Source: Sipunculus nudus (lineage: Eukaryota; Annelida; Sipuncula; Golfingiida; Sipunculidae). Taken from it: DNA of 64,000 nt. Made by a program: the position numbers and the translations under genes. Below are positions 47,601 through 56,519 of the stretch, piece by piece (the first letter of the stretch is position 1; each line of letters opens with the position of its first letter). The notes under the pieces are model-generated. The model ran no database searches, was not told where the DNA came from, and worked only from the letters and a program-made list of their open reading frames with translations. The stretch lies in NCBI GenBank assembly GCA_026874595.1, contig CM049306.1, forward strand, positions 58,784,019 to 58,848,018, read 5' to 3'.

Positions 47601-50600
47601 AATTCTTTTATTCTCTTTACATCAGACCTTACTTAGACAACCACCTTGAAAATGTGACCAATTTTTCAAGGTCCTGTTGTCGGTCATGATTCTGAGGTTT
47701 CACTGTACCATTTATTTAATATTTAAATGGCCCTTTAATATGGCACTTGAAAACTATGGAATGCATTCTGTATGTTGACTTACTTAGTAAATGTAATGTG
47801 TATTTGAAAAGAATTTTTATTATATGATATTTATAACAAATGAATAAAAGCTTGTCCATAGCATCAGAATCTTCAATAATTGCAGCCTGCAGCTTTTACA
47901 CACAAACACATATAAAATTTAAACCTGCTGCAGGTCCAGGAATAAACAAGTTAAACATACAACTTTCTTCAGCTTTCTGTCATCACTTTTGTTTCTGTTC
48001 TGTGATCATTCCATGTTTGGGTTTCTTTTGTGACATACAAATAGTTTCCTTCCCTTCTTCAGTTGGCTCCATTATCAATAAGGTTAACAACTACAGGAGA
48101 ATCCCACTCTCCACACAGAGGATATACCTAGGTAATGTCAAGGATAAATCTCTACCAATAGTCTTGCACTCTGCACGCTTTTACACTGAAATTGAGCTAT
48201 TTCACCTGGAAATTCAAAATTAAACTAAACATCTAAATTGAGCACATAGAGAGCATGCATCAACAACATCAATTCAAAATATAACCAGCAGAAATATTTG
48301 TCTGATAAACATATTTTATATTTTGCCACACTGTTAGATCTTCTTTGCAGTATATTATCCATAACACAGCATTGTAAATATTGACAAAAATTTAAGCACA
48401 TGCATGCTTGTTTGTATTACCTGATACAGCTGTTTCCAGACTTGTTGAAGATGTAAGTGCAGTGTTAATTCTTATGGTCATTTCAACAGTACACAACAGG
48501 ATTACCTGGATGAAAGGGGGGTGTTCACCAAAATAGAATGCATGCCAACTTAAAAAATGAGGTCCAAGGGATCATGGGTCACATGTCGTTTACAGCACTG
48601 ACCACGAATCAGGTCAGAAATTGGCCCAAGGGTCAGGTCAAGGACATATCAGCAAGGATCAATGATTTGCCCCAATAGATCTTAAATTTTGCTATATATT
48701 TAGGAAGCACATAGATGCCACCTGTTGGGATGCTTGTAAATTACTGGTATTGCCAAGGGAGCAGCAGGGCAGCTGAATATAGGCATGAAAAAATCACAGT
48801 AATGGGGGGGGGGGGGGAGGAAGATGCTTTTGCTCTATTTTATTGACCAGATGTATGAATCTTACCAGTTTATAGAGATCTACTCAGTTCTGACAAAACT
48901 GGCATTCCAATAAAAATCTTTACACTCTCTGAGCTGTCTGGTGGTATCACTGTGACCCTCTGTACTTCATCATTCATCATACTTAAAATCTGTGCTGTGT
49001 TAAGATAGTAACTTTTAAAGCTAGAGATTCCTAGTTTAAATAATATTCACTGATGACTAATCCTCATATTTCTTAGTAATGGCTTTGAAGTTTGCCCTAA
49101 TTAATAGACATTTATCTGTGCAGTAACTCATATACTGGTGTCATCTATGATACCCATTATAAAATCAGGTATAAAGAAATGTATATGACCTAATTTAACA
49201 AGGATTTCAGGACACATTTGACTTTGACAGTAACTGCAATTCTGTCTATTACTTACAGAGAATGTGGAAACAACAACAACACCTGCAGCCAAGCTTGTCA
49301 CAAGACCTTCACCACTGAAAGGAATCGGAGCTCAGATTGCTTCTGATATAAAACAAGGTTAGTGCAGCATCACCGGTAGTGCCAAGGCAAAAATGTCTGA
49401 CAATGGCTGAATGGATTTTCCACTGGAATGCAGTTTGTCTATTTATCATTTGCAGGATATGAGCTGAACAATAAACCACTCCCAAGGATGGCTAACTATA
49501 GCTGTATAAGAAAAAAATTTAATTCATTATCAACAAAATACAGTTACTTTATTTGACAGATTATACAGTGCAGTTTTAAAAACTTAAATTGGAATATTTC
49601 AGTTTTCTTCAAAAACAAAGAAAAATATTTCTTTCTCAGCAGGCAAAAGTGCTGTCCAGATTAGCACAATTCCTTGCGACCTTCAGGCTAGAAAGAAGGT
49701 GCAGGGCTAATTAAGCGGGAATGAGGGAAGGGTACAGCTTAAGCCTAAGCTTATTAAGCTTAAGCTTAATTGGATGGAGTAGTAATCATTGAGAGCTTGA
49801 TGTGATGACTGAGGCTCATAGGCCACAGTATTTTTGTTTAAAAATCACAGATGATGACCTAAACTGCCTCAGAAATTAATATCTTAGGCCAAAAAAATAA
49901 AAGGTATGGTTCTTAGGCACCCCCAGCATCAATTTTAGCCCCCCCCCCCCCCCCCCACATAAAAAATTTTGGTTTTCATCTTTCAAGAAGATAAAACAAT
50001 ACAATTTTGATAAGAATTCCTTTATTATGTGGTGCTTTAACCAGTTTAGCAAAAATATTGTTATTTTTATGCTTTTCCCTGATCATATGACATTTTTATC
50101 GAAACATACAAAAAAAGGTAAAAAATAAATTATCCCTGCCCCCACTGGTTTCTGAAAAACAGTGCCTGAGAACCATACCTTTTTTTTGCCCTTTACTTTG
50201 TAAAATAAGTTTATTACAAAACTGGCTCAGTTTTATACAGCTCTCTGTAATCTGAGTAAACCAAAACGTTCATAGTTATCAGGCCATAGCATATTTCTAA
50301 TTCTGTTTATTAATCCAACTTTTCAGATCAAGATCTGTCTGACCAACAACGTTTCAGTTATGACTCATTCTTTGAGGACCAGATTGAGAAGAAGAAAGAA
50401 GACCACACTTATCGCGTGTTCAAGAAGGTAGCGCGTAAAGGTTCTTCTTTCCCGGAGGCGGAGGAAAGGAGCAGGGACCCCAAGAAGATTACTGTGTGGT
50501 GTAGTAATGACTACCTCGGCATGAGCTGGCACCCTGATGTCCAGAAGGCTGTCGTGTATGTTAATTAAATCTTTTTTTTTTTTACAGCAAATATTGTTTT

Positions 50601-53600
50601 GCCAAACAATCTTTTTCACAGCAAAATCTTGTTTTGCCAAACTCAGTTTTGTCAAATCCCCAGCTTGTGTTGAATTAATGATCTACTAGTACACATTCTT
50701 TGCAATTTGTACTTTGCTTATCACCAGGAGTCTTCAGAGTCTTTGCAGCTATATTAAAATGGTTCAAATCAAATGAAAATGTAATTAAATATTATCAGAT
50801 TCAAATGCAATTGTGATAAGAACTTTCACACACTGCTGATAATTTGTGTTGACTGCTTCCCAGTGTGATACTTCTATAGATGAACAAATCAATCAGCTTT
50901 GATCCACAATGTTGTTATTATTTTATATAAAATCCAATTTTCTTACTCTTTGTGCCTTGGCGTGCATGAATGTATTATACAGAGGTTTTCTGTCTGTTAC
51001 AGATTGTTCTAAATATCTATTGTAGAAGGGTTGTCAGTCTATAGTGGAGTGTTTCATGTATGTATTACAGAGAGGCTATCTACAAACATGGTGTGGGTGC
51101 CGGTGGTACAAGGAACATCTCTGGGAACTCCCCCAGTCATGAAGAGCTGGAGAAGGAACTAGCAGAGCTGCACCAGAAAGATTCAGCTCTCCTGTTCACC
51201 TCATGCTTTGTGGCCAATGATTCCACACTGTTCACGCTTGCTCGAGCATTACCTGGTAAACTATACTAATATTGTGTGGTCTTGAGGACATTTCCAGAAA
51301 GTGAGCAAAGTAGCTGGCACATAATTGGTATCTGTGCATTGTCTAGAACTGGGTAGAGTACCATAGACTTTTCTTATGACATCATCTTTTGTGTATAGGG
51401 CTTAAATAGACACTGCTGACAGAGATTTAGAGATTGATTGAGGTGAGGGTTAAGTTTCTGGCTGGATTTTGCTGTTTATTAAATATTATTTTATTCTTTT
51501 GTGATCTCTCTATTACAAACACAACTCATATTTATCTTGTCAGATACGATAAAGATAGCTGCTTATGTCTCCGGGAGCCTGTCTCTGTTAAACTAGTAGA
51601 GGCCATGGTACCTAGACCATGTATACTGACCTCTGCTAGGTTATGACTAAAGGTCACATTTAAAAATACCCATGGCAAACATATTTCATGGTATGATCCA
51701 GCTTGTTAATGGTTTTCTTACTCTTTAGACCTGTACTTACAACTGAACATGCCTACCCTGTAGTAGTAACACAATGTTGAGCTCTATACAGATCATCACA
51801 TCCACAGTCATTCCTTTTCTGATAAATTCTAAATTTGACAATGAAATTTTTATAGCAGAATTATTGTACTTAAGGTGAAGCAATTAAGTTTTCTGAATAT
51901 TAAATAATAGCAGCTCTCTTAAATTGTTGCAGTGAGATGTGAAACTATGCTTTTGTCTAGTTCTGAAGGCAATTTCTAGTAAAAATTACACTAGAGATCA
52001 GATTTTATATTTAATAAATGCACTGATTTTCAAATAGACAATATAATTATTCACCAGCAGTATGAGAAAGGTGGCCTCATGCACAGTTTCAGAATGTTTC
52101 CTTATTACCCATCTATGTTTTGGGACATATATGAACTTTTCCACTGTTCAAGGCCCAAAATGTACAAACTTATCAGTAGTTTCAAATAAAACTAAGTTCG
52201 TATTGGGTATCAAACAGATCACAGTTATTGTTAAGGGTCATGACAATCATGTCACTTGTTTCAGGGTTATATTGTGTTTTGGACTTATAACAGTGTTTGT
52301 AAAAAAAAGATTATCACTCTGTTATAATATATGTTCATTTGGAAAAATTAAGTGACACCTTATAAAGCTTCAGCATTATTTCCCCTGCTACAATTGGTAT
52401 ACTCTGTTTGATCTGTAATTGTTTGATGTAATTCCAGGTTGCCACATATTTTCTGATGCTGGTAACCACGCGTCCATGATACAGGGGATACGGAACAGTG
52501 GTGTACCCAAACACATCTACCGTCACAATGACCCCGCCCACCTGGAGGAGATGCTTCGAACTGTGGATATATCTGCCCCCAAAATCGTGGCCTTTGAAAC
52601 AGTTCATTCTATGACAGGTATTTGTTTTTCATTTACATTGATGTATTGTTATATCTTTAGATTTAATGACTGGAAGCTACTGTGGTTGAGGTTAAAATTT
52701 CATTATATTTTTTTTAAATTCATGAGGGTGTACTGTACCTTTGTACTGTAGCCTCACTAGGGACCTTCAGTATGAGGATTTTTCATAAACCTGAATATAA
52801 TCTGATAACTGTTCATAATTAAATATAGTGATACAAAGTATAATGAAGCTGATTATTTCGCAATTCCCTGATGAACAACATTATATTATGTTTCATTATT
52901 TTTACTTTCATATTTTGACAAATAACCAATCATTAAGTCATTTTATAATAATCCCCCTGCCCCAGGGTGAGGGAATTCTGAATTGTTTGACTTGAGACAT
53001 GACTATACAAACATTTTCAGTTTTACTGATGCAAGATTAATCTACAAAACTGATAACTCTATTCACAACTAGTTTTTGAGACAAAATTGCAAAACTTTAA
53101 CCCAATGAAATTTCTAAATCCAGTTTTATTTTCATTTTAATGCTTTGATGTAACATTAAACCATTTTGAAATGATATTAATTTTGTGAATTAACTTGTTT
53201 TTATCTTGTCCACAGGTGCAGTTTGTCCCCTCCAGGAGTTGTGTGACATTGCCCACAAGTACGGGGCCATCACATTCATTGACGAGGTTCATGCTGTGGG
53301 GTTGTATGGGACACAAGGTGCTGGGATAGGAGAGAGAGATGGACTCTTACATGAGATGGATATAATATCAGGAACACTAGGTACTTGGCATATTATCATG
53401 TGCTGAATTGATCAGATGAAACCTTTGTATGGGCTTCATCTTATAACAGTGCAAATACTTCAAAGTGGTTTATAATCTGTTCATTTTATCAAGGATATAA
53501 CTTTACTTACAAAATGGAGCTTTTTCATGTCTTATTGTCATATTGGAGGTTTTAAATCTGTAGACACAATTACTGCTAGCAAAATGAGTGTTTATCTTGT

Positions 53601-55443
53601 TTTGTAATCATATCTTGTTTTGTAATTATATCTCGTTTTGTAATCATACCTCATTTTGTAATCATATCTTGTTTTGTAATCATATCTTGTTTTGTAATCA
53701 TGTATTGTTTTGTAATCATATCTCATTTTGTAATCATATCTTGTCGTGTAATCATATCTCATTTTGTAATCATATTTTGTTTTGTAATTATATCTTGTTT
53801 TGTAATCATATCTCATTTTGTCATCATATCTTGTTTTGTAATCATATCTTGTTTTGTAATCATGTATTGTTTTGTAATCATATCTTGTTTTGTTATCATA
53901 TCAGGTTTTGTAATCATATCTTATTTTGTAATCGTATCTTGTTTTGTAATTATACCTCGTTTTGTAATCATATCTTGTCTTGTAATCATATCTCATTTTG
54001 TAATCATATCTTGTTTTGTAATCATGGTGGAGATTATTCAACCATGGTTTCCCCTGGTAGGTGAGCAACAAAACAAAACAAGTCTTAAAACAAGTCTTAC
54101 AATTTTAAATCTAAATGGTCTCAATTAGAGTCGGTGAAAACTGTTCCCATACAGGAAATGTTAAGAATTTGTGAGACAGATCCTGTAATAATGCATGTAA
54201 ATTGATCATGATTCTGTGTTGTAGGTAAAGCATTTGGCAACATAGGTGGATACATTGCAGGGTCGGCCCAGCTGGTAGACATGATACGTTCCTATGCAGC
54301 AGGTTTTATCTTCACTACCTCACTACCACCTACGGTACTTCACGGGGCCTTGGCATCTATCAGGGTGAGAAATACAAATACTTAATGTTTATGGCCAAGT
54401 GGTATGTCACTGTGACATCTCAACATTTCAGCTGGTGTTCAGTTCCTGTTCTTCTGTAAAGTCTAACCATAGTCTTTAATTGTCATTCCTGTCATCAATA
54501 TTTATATGTGTTATTTAAAAAGTAAGGGAGTGGAATCTGTATGTCAAATAAAATTTGTAAAATGAATAGCGAGTGTATTTTAATGTGATTGACATTTCTT
54601 TTACTACCCTGTCAACAGATTCTACGAAGTAAAGAGGGACAGCAGCTTCGAAGTCAACATCAGCACAACGTGAAGTATCTGCGTAACAAGCTGAGAGAGG
54701 CTGGGGTACCTGCTGTACACTGTCCCAGCCATATCATTCCAATACATGTAAGCATCTTGCCCTTTGGTTTCTGGTGTTTAATATTTTTCTACAAATAGCA
54801 AGTAACAACATACGATTAACAACAGTAATAGTTTCAAGTGATTAAACATGCAGTTTTCTTTTTTGATGGGAGCAAAACTGATAAAAGGTGATGTTTAGTT
54901 AATTTTAATGGTGAGAAGTATTTGAATGTATTGATGATTATCCCTTATTGCTTTTACACTTAATACTTCATTTAAATAATTCACTGGATAATATAGCTCC
55001 ATTTCATATGTGAATACTATTATTTCTTTGTTTGATAACAAAAAACAAGATCTATTCTGTATTCAGAAATACATGAATTGTTTAATGATATGTGAATTGT
55101 CATATTTCAGGTTGGTGATCCCCAGATAGTTGTCAAAGTGGCTAACGACCTTCTTGAAAGGCATGGCATTTATGTGCAGCCTATCAACTATCCCACAGTT
55201 CCAAGGGGGCAAGAGATGCTACGTGTCGCACCCACCCCTCACCACACAGAGGCAATGATGGATGAGTTCGTGAACTGTCTCCTGGATGTGTGGCTGAGTA
55301 ACAATCTCGAGCTTCACAGCCATTGCAGTGTAGAGTGCGAGTTTTGTAAACATCCTCTGAAGTTCGAGGCACTGACCAGGCGGGACGGCCCTGTGTGTGA
55401 TGGAAAACGGTGCAGTGAAATTCGAATAGCAGCAACACATTGA
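21754..55443 (+). CDS. ALAS: 5-aminolevulinate synthase, spliced gene
   Basis: ALAS condenses glycine with succinyl-CoA to 5-aminolevulinate, CO2 and CoA, the first and usually rate-limiting step of animal heme synthesis, in the mitochondrial matrix as a PLP-bound homodimer. The joined exons are 21754-21907, 45998-46108, 49259-49357, 50327-50555, 51071-51255, 52438-52617, 53216-53380, 54225-54364, 54619-54747 and 55111-55443, giving 574 residues without a frame error. Residues 1-120 form the mitochondrial leader and heme-sensing region with CP motifs at Cys5, Cys30 and Cys59. The PLP fold begins near [20 protein letters not shown]. Landmarks are [51 protein letters not shown] (Asp342, His345) and the catalytic lysine in TLGKAFG (Lys376). 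Length fits the animal family (about 540-640). All introns are GT-AG. Certain as ALAS; exact leader splicing is less sure. Confidence 0.97.
23475..23533. repeat. 23-bp inverted repeat, hairpin
   Basis: Arms AAAGGTTAGTAATATTCTCAACT and its inverse differ at one position and are separated by 13 bases. The predicted RNA is a near-perfect 59-nt hairpin in the ALAS sense strand. It could be the relic of a tiny MITE or a small-RNA precursor; the sequence alone does not decide. Confidence 0.65.
23679..23770. repeat. ATT trinucleotide microsatellite
   Basis: Interrupted (TTA/ATT)n tract within ALAS intron 2. Confidence 0.9.
27079..28407 (+). repeat. AGCTCAGCTGAC repeat family, full-length-looking copy
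   Basis: It opens with a 12-bp stem (AGCTCAGCTGAC with GTCATCTGAGCT, one mismatch, 5-base loop), then ATAGCGATCACCCTTTGTC and a 'CCATCTGTCCGTCTGTCC' run. It ends AGCTGAGCGTCATGACCC plus ATGGGTCACTTG, where TGACCCATGGGTCA is a perfect palindrome. Two to three internal modules with 'AGACTGGTGGCGCCACCTGT', 'TTTGAGACCTT' and 'GAAATTAGGTCTC' recur. Copies of the start or end occur at 8116, 43584, 47239, 57113, 58686, 59091, 59963 and 60968, all in the same orientation as ALAS. It has no coding capacity. Confidence 0.65.
29873..31235. mobile_element. TIR element, CTGTAGATTCAG termini, TA flanks
   Basis: Left TACTGTAGATTCAGATAATAT and right inverse TACTGTAGATTCAGAAATATT share a terminal repeat followed by diverged similarity ending in CGTGG. 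TA flanks both ends. The interior is GC-richer than the intron around it and has no transposase frame. A segment 'CTTGTGTACCATTCTTGGT' resembles 'CTCGTGTACCATTCCTGGT' inside the element at 13138-14224, so the two may share ancestry or an inserted module. Confidence 0.65.
32180..32480 (+). repeat. CAAGGTCAAATCAG repeat, second locus
   Basis: Shares 'AAGGTCAAATCAGCT', 'CAAATTTGATACACAA' and 'TAACTTTTGA' modules with 9112-9560. It lies in ALAS intron 2. Confidence 0.5.
32633..32682. repeat. (GT)n-(TA)n microsatellite
   Basis: Compound dinucleotide tract in ALAS intron 2. Frames crossing it are artefacts. Confidence 0.9.
34906..35007. repeat. Short inverted-repeat element (MITE-like)
   Basis: Arms of about 28 bp, CCCCTTTCACACAAAATG plus TTTTCAAAAC and its inverse GTTTTGAAAATGTTTTGTG plus TGTAAAAGGG, are imperfect with small gaps and enclose about 45 bases. 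A tiny foldback element in ALAS intron 2. Confidence 0.5.
35720..35799 (+). repeat. tRNA-like SINE head or tRNA pseudogene
   Basis: It has a good A box (TTAGCTCAGTGGTAGAGCA), a perfect B box (GGTTCGATTCC) and a five-pair acceptor remnant (GGATC with GATCC). A TTTTT tract, a possible Pol III terminator, follows within ten bases. The D arm folds well (GCTC/GAGC). The anticodon arm is poor: few pairs form, and the base before the presumed anticodon is C, not the invariant U. So this is unlikely to be a working tRNA. It matches the tRNA-related core common in bivalve SINEs. Pol III transcription remains possible. Confidence 0.6.
36212..36350. repeat. ~55 bp tandem repeat, three copies
   Basis: Units share 'AAAT(C/A)TGAACTCTTGTGCTAC' and 'TTATTTGTATTGCACATATCAT'. 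It is young-looking and has no coding meaning. Confidence 0.7.
36400..37470. repeat. Tandem duplication with a ~395 bp extra segment
   Basis: Block A (36400-36575) recurs at 36743-36915 and block B (36585-36738) recurs at 37322-37470, with only a few differences. In copy 1, A runs directly into B. In copy 2, about 395 bases (36918-37311) separate them, so a segment was either inserted in copy 2 or lost from copy 1. Minus-strand frames here are duplicated chance ORFs. Confidence 0.75.
37883..38506 (-). CDS. Predicted single-pass membrane protein, nested in ALAS intron 2
   Basis: This intact 207-codon frame is far longer than chance ORFs in this DNA. The predicted protein has a short N-terminal outside segment with an NMT glycosylation sequon at Asn5. 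One membrane helix follows at about residues 34-57, then a strongly basic juxtamembrane stretch ([13 protein letters not shown], about 66-77), which places the C terminus in the cytosol. The tail is Ser/Thr/Asn-rich with a basic patch [11 protein letters not shown] (127-137) and ends in an acidic dileucine-like signal (EDEILLI). There is no cleavable signal peptide, so a type III topology is likely. A possible acceptor, TTGCAG, sits about 23 bases upstream of the ATG, so an untranslated 5' exon may exist. I do not recognise the family. It runs antisense inside the ALAS intron. Confidence 0.6.
   Translation of the reverse strand: MPDTNMTHSLPVLHDKAGGRGGYSQATTVTGMPVSILWVPYVILSIVIIGLMMASFIRFHIKNGHKYQRRREEFWRRLNVNKMHNFLNQLQSQVSGVVTSTPPNGSTNTLEVTLSPAPSTVSNKNAKTNRKKGRRSKLCYHWNDNGSMVDVRIPSGSMETFNRSTSGSSIFTLSMSQGPTRKILNLTSRPLPLDAQEDEILLIEETL
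38507..42630 (+). other. ALAS: ALAS intron 2, distal part
   Basis: Largely unique AT-rich sequence. Short frames at 39318-39566 and 39507-39770 overlap on opposite strands and show no family motif. A C9-(CA)n tract lies at about 41641-41663. No exon is supported. Confidence 0.5.
39174..39183 (-). promoter_or_regulatory. Candidate TATA box for the nested gene
   Basis: CTATATATAG is nearly symmetric and lies about 670 bp upstream of the nested gene's ATG on the minus strand. With the splice acceptor next to that ATG it could define a promoter plus an untranslated exon. The evidence is weak. Confidence 0.2.
42636..42909. mobile_element. MITE, GGTATGGTTCT(C/T)AGGCAC termini, copy 1
   Basis: Left end GGC-A(n)-GGTATGGTTCTCAGGCACC, right end (inverse) AGTGCTGAGAACCATTCATTTTTTTGGCC. 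The interior holds 'TTTTCCCTGATCATATGACA' and 'AAAACATACAAAAAAAGGTA'. The same element occurs at 49887-50190. Both copies are inside ALAS introns. It is about 270 bp with no coding capacity. Confidence 0.75.
43584..44960 (+). repeat. AGCTC-start repeat with ~300-450 bp internal units
   Basis: It starts AGCTCCGCTGACCATAGG and then GTCTGTTGTCCGTCTGTC. A module with 'CAATATTTCACAGAAATGAT', 'CAAGTTTGTT(C/T)AAATGGTT' and 'GAGTTACAGGAA' is repeated at about 43900, 44360 and, more diverged, 44660 and 44870. It belongs to the hairpin-start repeat class at 27079. A matching end motif is at 47239-47270, but that would place ALAS exon 3 inside, so the borders are probably not one element. Confidence 0.5.
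45440..45840 (+). repeat. ~150 bp tandem repeat upstream of ALAS exon 3
   Basis: Three diverged units carry 'GCCTGAAATTTTGGCCTGTCC', 'CATCTTTGATGGCTTTCTTG' and 'TGGTGCCACCTACAA'. They lie within 160 bp of the exon 3 acceptor. Confidence 0.55.
45998..46108 (+). CDS. ALAS: ALAS exon 3, CP motif 3
   Basis: The acceptor GTATTTGCAG opens the exon in phase 1 and it leaves in phase 1 at ACAAG|GTAAGC. It encodes [20 protein letters not shown] and an Ala-rich helix ([12 protein letters not shown]). KCPFL at Cys59 is the third CP motif. In vertebrate ALAS1 the third motif lies closer to the mature enzyme and has been linked to heme-dependent turnover rather than import. The 24.1 kb intron upstream separates it from motifs 1 and 2. 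Confidence 0.92.
47285..47317 (+). CDS. ALAS: Candidate 33-nt in-frame microexon of ALAS
   Basis: An excellent acceptor (TTTCTTTCTTTTCAG) and a perfect donor (CTAG|GTAAGT) bracket exactly 33 bases. Read in phase 1, as all flanking ALAS exons require, it is open and encodes [11 protein letters not shown], inserted between Gln88 and Glu89. Including or skipping it keeps the frame, so it could be a cassette exon in the leader, just after CP motif 3. It adds one cysteine but no CP pair. Transcript evidence is needed; a chance pair of good sites is the alternative. Confidence 0.4.
48804..48817. repeat. G14 run
   Basis: Long guanine run on the ALAS sense strand within the intron before exon 4. Confidence 0.9.
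49259..49357 (+). CDS. ALAS: ALAS exon 4, leader linker
   Basis: The acceptor TCTATTACTTACAG is good and the donor is CAAG|GTTAGT; phase 1 at both ends. It encodes [20 protein letters not shown] and [14 protein letters not shown] low-complexity Thr/Pro linker joins the heme-sensing leader to the catalytic core, as in other animal ALAS proteins, where this part is poorly conserved. Confidence 0.85.
49887..50190. mobile_element. MITE, GGTATGGTTCT(C/T)AGGCAC termini, copy 2
   Basis: The inverted ends GGCCAAAAAAATAAAAGG... and ...CCTTTTTTTTGCC carry GGTATGGTTCTTAGGCAC left and GTGCCTGAGAACCATACC right, better preserved than in copy 1 at 42636. A C18 run (49939-49956) has expanded inside the left part and is absent from copy 1. 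It lies about 135 bp upstream of ALAS exon 5. Confidence 0.8.
50327..50555 (+). CDS. ALAS: ALAS exon 5, start of catalytic core
   Basis: Acceptor CCAACTTTTCAG, donor GTCGT|GTATGT, entering in phase 1 and leaving in phase 2. It encodes [20 protein letters not shown], then [16 protein letters not shown] and [19 protein letters not shown]. These are among the best conserved ALAS segments and mark the beginning of the PLP-dependent fold, including the first substrate-binding part (SNDYLG). Confidence 0.95.
51071..51255 (+). CDS. ALAS: ALAS exon 6, glycine-rich loop
   Basis: Acceptor TGTATTACAG, donor CCTG|GTAAAC. It encodes [20 protein letters not shown] and [18 protein letters not shown]. [12 protein letters not shown] is the glycine-rich loop that helps hold substrate and cofactor, and FTSCFVAND carries the aromatic residue next to PLP. 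Phase 2 in, phase 1 out. Confidence 0.95.
52438..52617 (+). CDS. ALAS: ALAS exon 7
   Basis: Acceptor TAATTCCAG, donor GACAG|GTATTT; phase 1 in and out. It encodes [20 protein letters not shown] and the segment [13 protein letters not shown]. [13 protein letters not shown] contains the conserved His of the PLP pocket, and FETVHSMxG belongs to the cofactor-binding half. The minus-strand frame over this exon is a shadow. Confidence 0.95.
53216..53380 (+). CDS. ALAS: ALAS exon 8, Asp/His cofactor segment
   Basis: Acceptor CTTGTCCACAG, donor CTAG|GTACTT; phase 1 in and out. It encodes [20 protein letters not shown], where Asp342 pairs with the pyridine nitrogen of PLP and His345 lies against the phenolic oxygen side. 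The exon ends in DIISGTLG, directly before the catalytic lysine exon. Confidence 0.95.
53604..54026. repeat. 18-bp minisatellite in ALAS intron 8
   Basis: About 23 head-to-tail copies of ATCATATCTTGTTTTGTA with scattered substitutions and no length change, so several frames stay open (up to 158 codons on the plus strand). The repetitive protein reading is an artefact of a unit divisible by three. It lies between the exon with Asp342 and the exon with Lys376. Confidence 0.95.
54225..54364 (+). CDS. ALAS: ALAS exon 9, catalytic lysine
   Basis: Acceptor TGTGTTGTAG, donor ATCAGG|GTGAGA; phase 1 in, phase 0 out. It encodes [19 protein letters not shown]. Lys376, in the joined TLGKAFG, forms the Schiff base with PLP. 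The following [18 protein letters not shown] is the conserved FTTSLPP segment of the family. Confidence 0.95.
54619..54747 (+). CDS. ALAS: ALAS exon 10
   Basis: Acceptor CCTGTCAACAG, donor ATACAT|GTAAGC; exactly 43 codons in phase 0. It encodes a helical part ([20 protein letters not shown]) and the strand [11 protein letters not shown] that begins the C-terminal domain. The family pattern S-HIIP(V/I) is kept. Confidence 0.95.
55111..55443 (+). CDS. ALAS: ALAS last exon and stop codon
   Basis: Acceptor GTCATATTTCAG; phase 0. It encodes [20 protein letters not shown], then [20 protein letters not shown], where the Arg of LRVAPTPHH-type motifs contacts the substrate carboxylate. The C-terminal extension beyond the bacterial core has a Cys-rich stretch ([15 protein letters not shown]) as in animal enzymes, and ends at TGA. 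Two overlapping minus-strand frames are shadows. Confidence 0.95.
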   Translation, partial: VGDPQIVVKVANDLLERHGIYVQPINYPTVPRGQEMLRVAPTPHHTEAMMDEFVNCLLDVWLSNNLELHSHCSVECEFCKHPLKFEALTRRDGPVCDGKRCSEIRIAATH

Positions 55444-56193
55444 TATAAAGGAACCCCACTGCCGATGTCGAAAACCGACAGCTCTTAGGACAATACTTGT
55501 TGTTTTAGAACGAACCCCTCACAAGTAGGCCAAGCTGGGCCTCTGTGTGTTTTATACGCTCACTTCTTCACACAAAACCCAGACTCGAGCCCAACATTCC
55601 TCCAGATTTGTTACATTTCCAGGACAAACATTCAGTTTACATTTCACAGGCAAATACTTGCAAAATATTTCCTATATCATGCAGTCTTAACCACAAAAGC
55701 ACCCATGTTTATGTAATCTCCCTTGAAATAATTCTTATCCACCATATTTGAACTGGCTACATTTCCTGCTTTTGTACATTTAAACCTACACTGCTGGTTT
55801 ACATAGAAGTCTCGGTTAATTGTGGGGCTTGGTTTTCAATGCTGCACACCGTAACTAGCATTAACCAGTCATCTGGACAGTGTGACTCGAGCCTTGTTTT
55901 AATTAGCAGAATGGAAGACATCCAGAGTACTGTAGAGCACTCTTGTCTGCTTGTTAAGTCAAGAGTTGTGTCCAGATAGATGTCTGTGTGAAGATCTAGT
56001 TTATAAATCCCACCGATGTCTAGCTGAGTCTACTCTTATAAATAACTGGATGGTCACACATAAGCTTGCTTTTTGAGATTAACATGCTTTGTTGTTATGG
56101 GAAGGTGATTTTAGTTAAACCAATTGAAAAATTGATATTCTATGAAATGTAAATATTCAATATGTAATAATTTGGTGTCTATCAATGAATAAA
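55444..56193 (+). other. ALAS: ALAS 3' untranslated region (predicted)
   Basis: The region after the stop codon has no further coding potential. AATAAA signals lie at 56188-56193, 56241-56246 and 56493-56498; the first is the most likely end. The exact cleavage site cannot be read from the genome. Confidence 0.5.
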
Positions 56194-56519
56194 AACTGAC
56201 TCATGTTTCTCAAAATCCTCATCAGATGATGCTTATGACTAATAAATGTTATCACTAATTAAACTTCACATAATCAACGGGGGTCTTGATGTATAAGCAT
56301 TTGAATTTTGAAACTGACATTGCTCTGAAATATTTGTCAACTTCCTGCAAATGCCTTCTTATTACTTGTTTCTGACTTCATGTCTAACTTATTATAATGT
56401 ATTATGTAGGTTAATGTAGTGATGACGCAAATGATGTAATATACACTAATCATAAAAGACATGCCTCTTTTGTTTCAGTAGGTGTAGACCTTAATAAAGA
56501 TTGGATAATTATCTAATTT

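Noticed and set aside
47840-48223. 127-codon frame on the plus strand in an ALAS intron
   Set aside because: It lacks recognisable domains, good splice borders in the ALAS phase and coding-like composition; it lies between exon 3 and exon 4 and would break the frame.
53604-54026. CRISPR-like array of direct repeats
   Set aside because: The repeats are contiguous without spacers and sit in an animal intron.
53588-54128. Long open frames (158 and 142 codons) in the ALAS intron
   Set aside because: They are readings of an 18-bp minisatellite whose length is divisible by three, and the protein is a monotonous repeat between two proven ALAS exons.
55184-55459. Minus-strand frames over the last ALAS exon
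   Set aside because: Shadows of the coding exon; the plus strand carries clear family motifs and the true stop.
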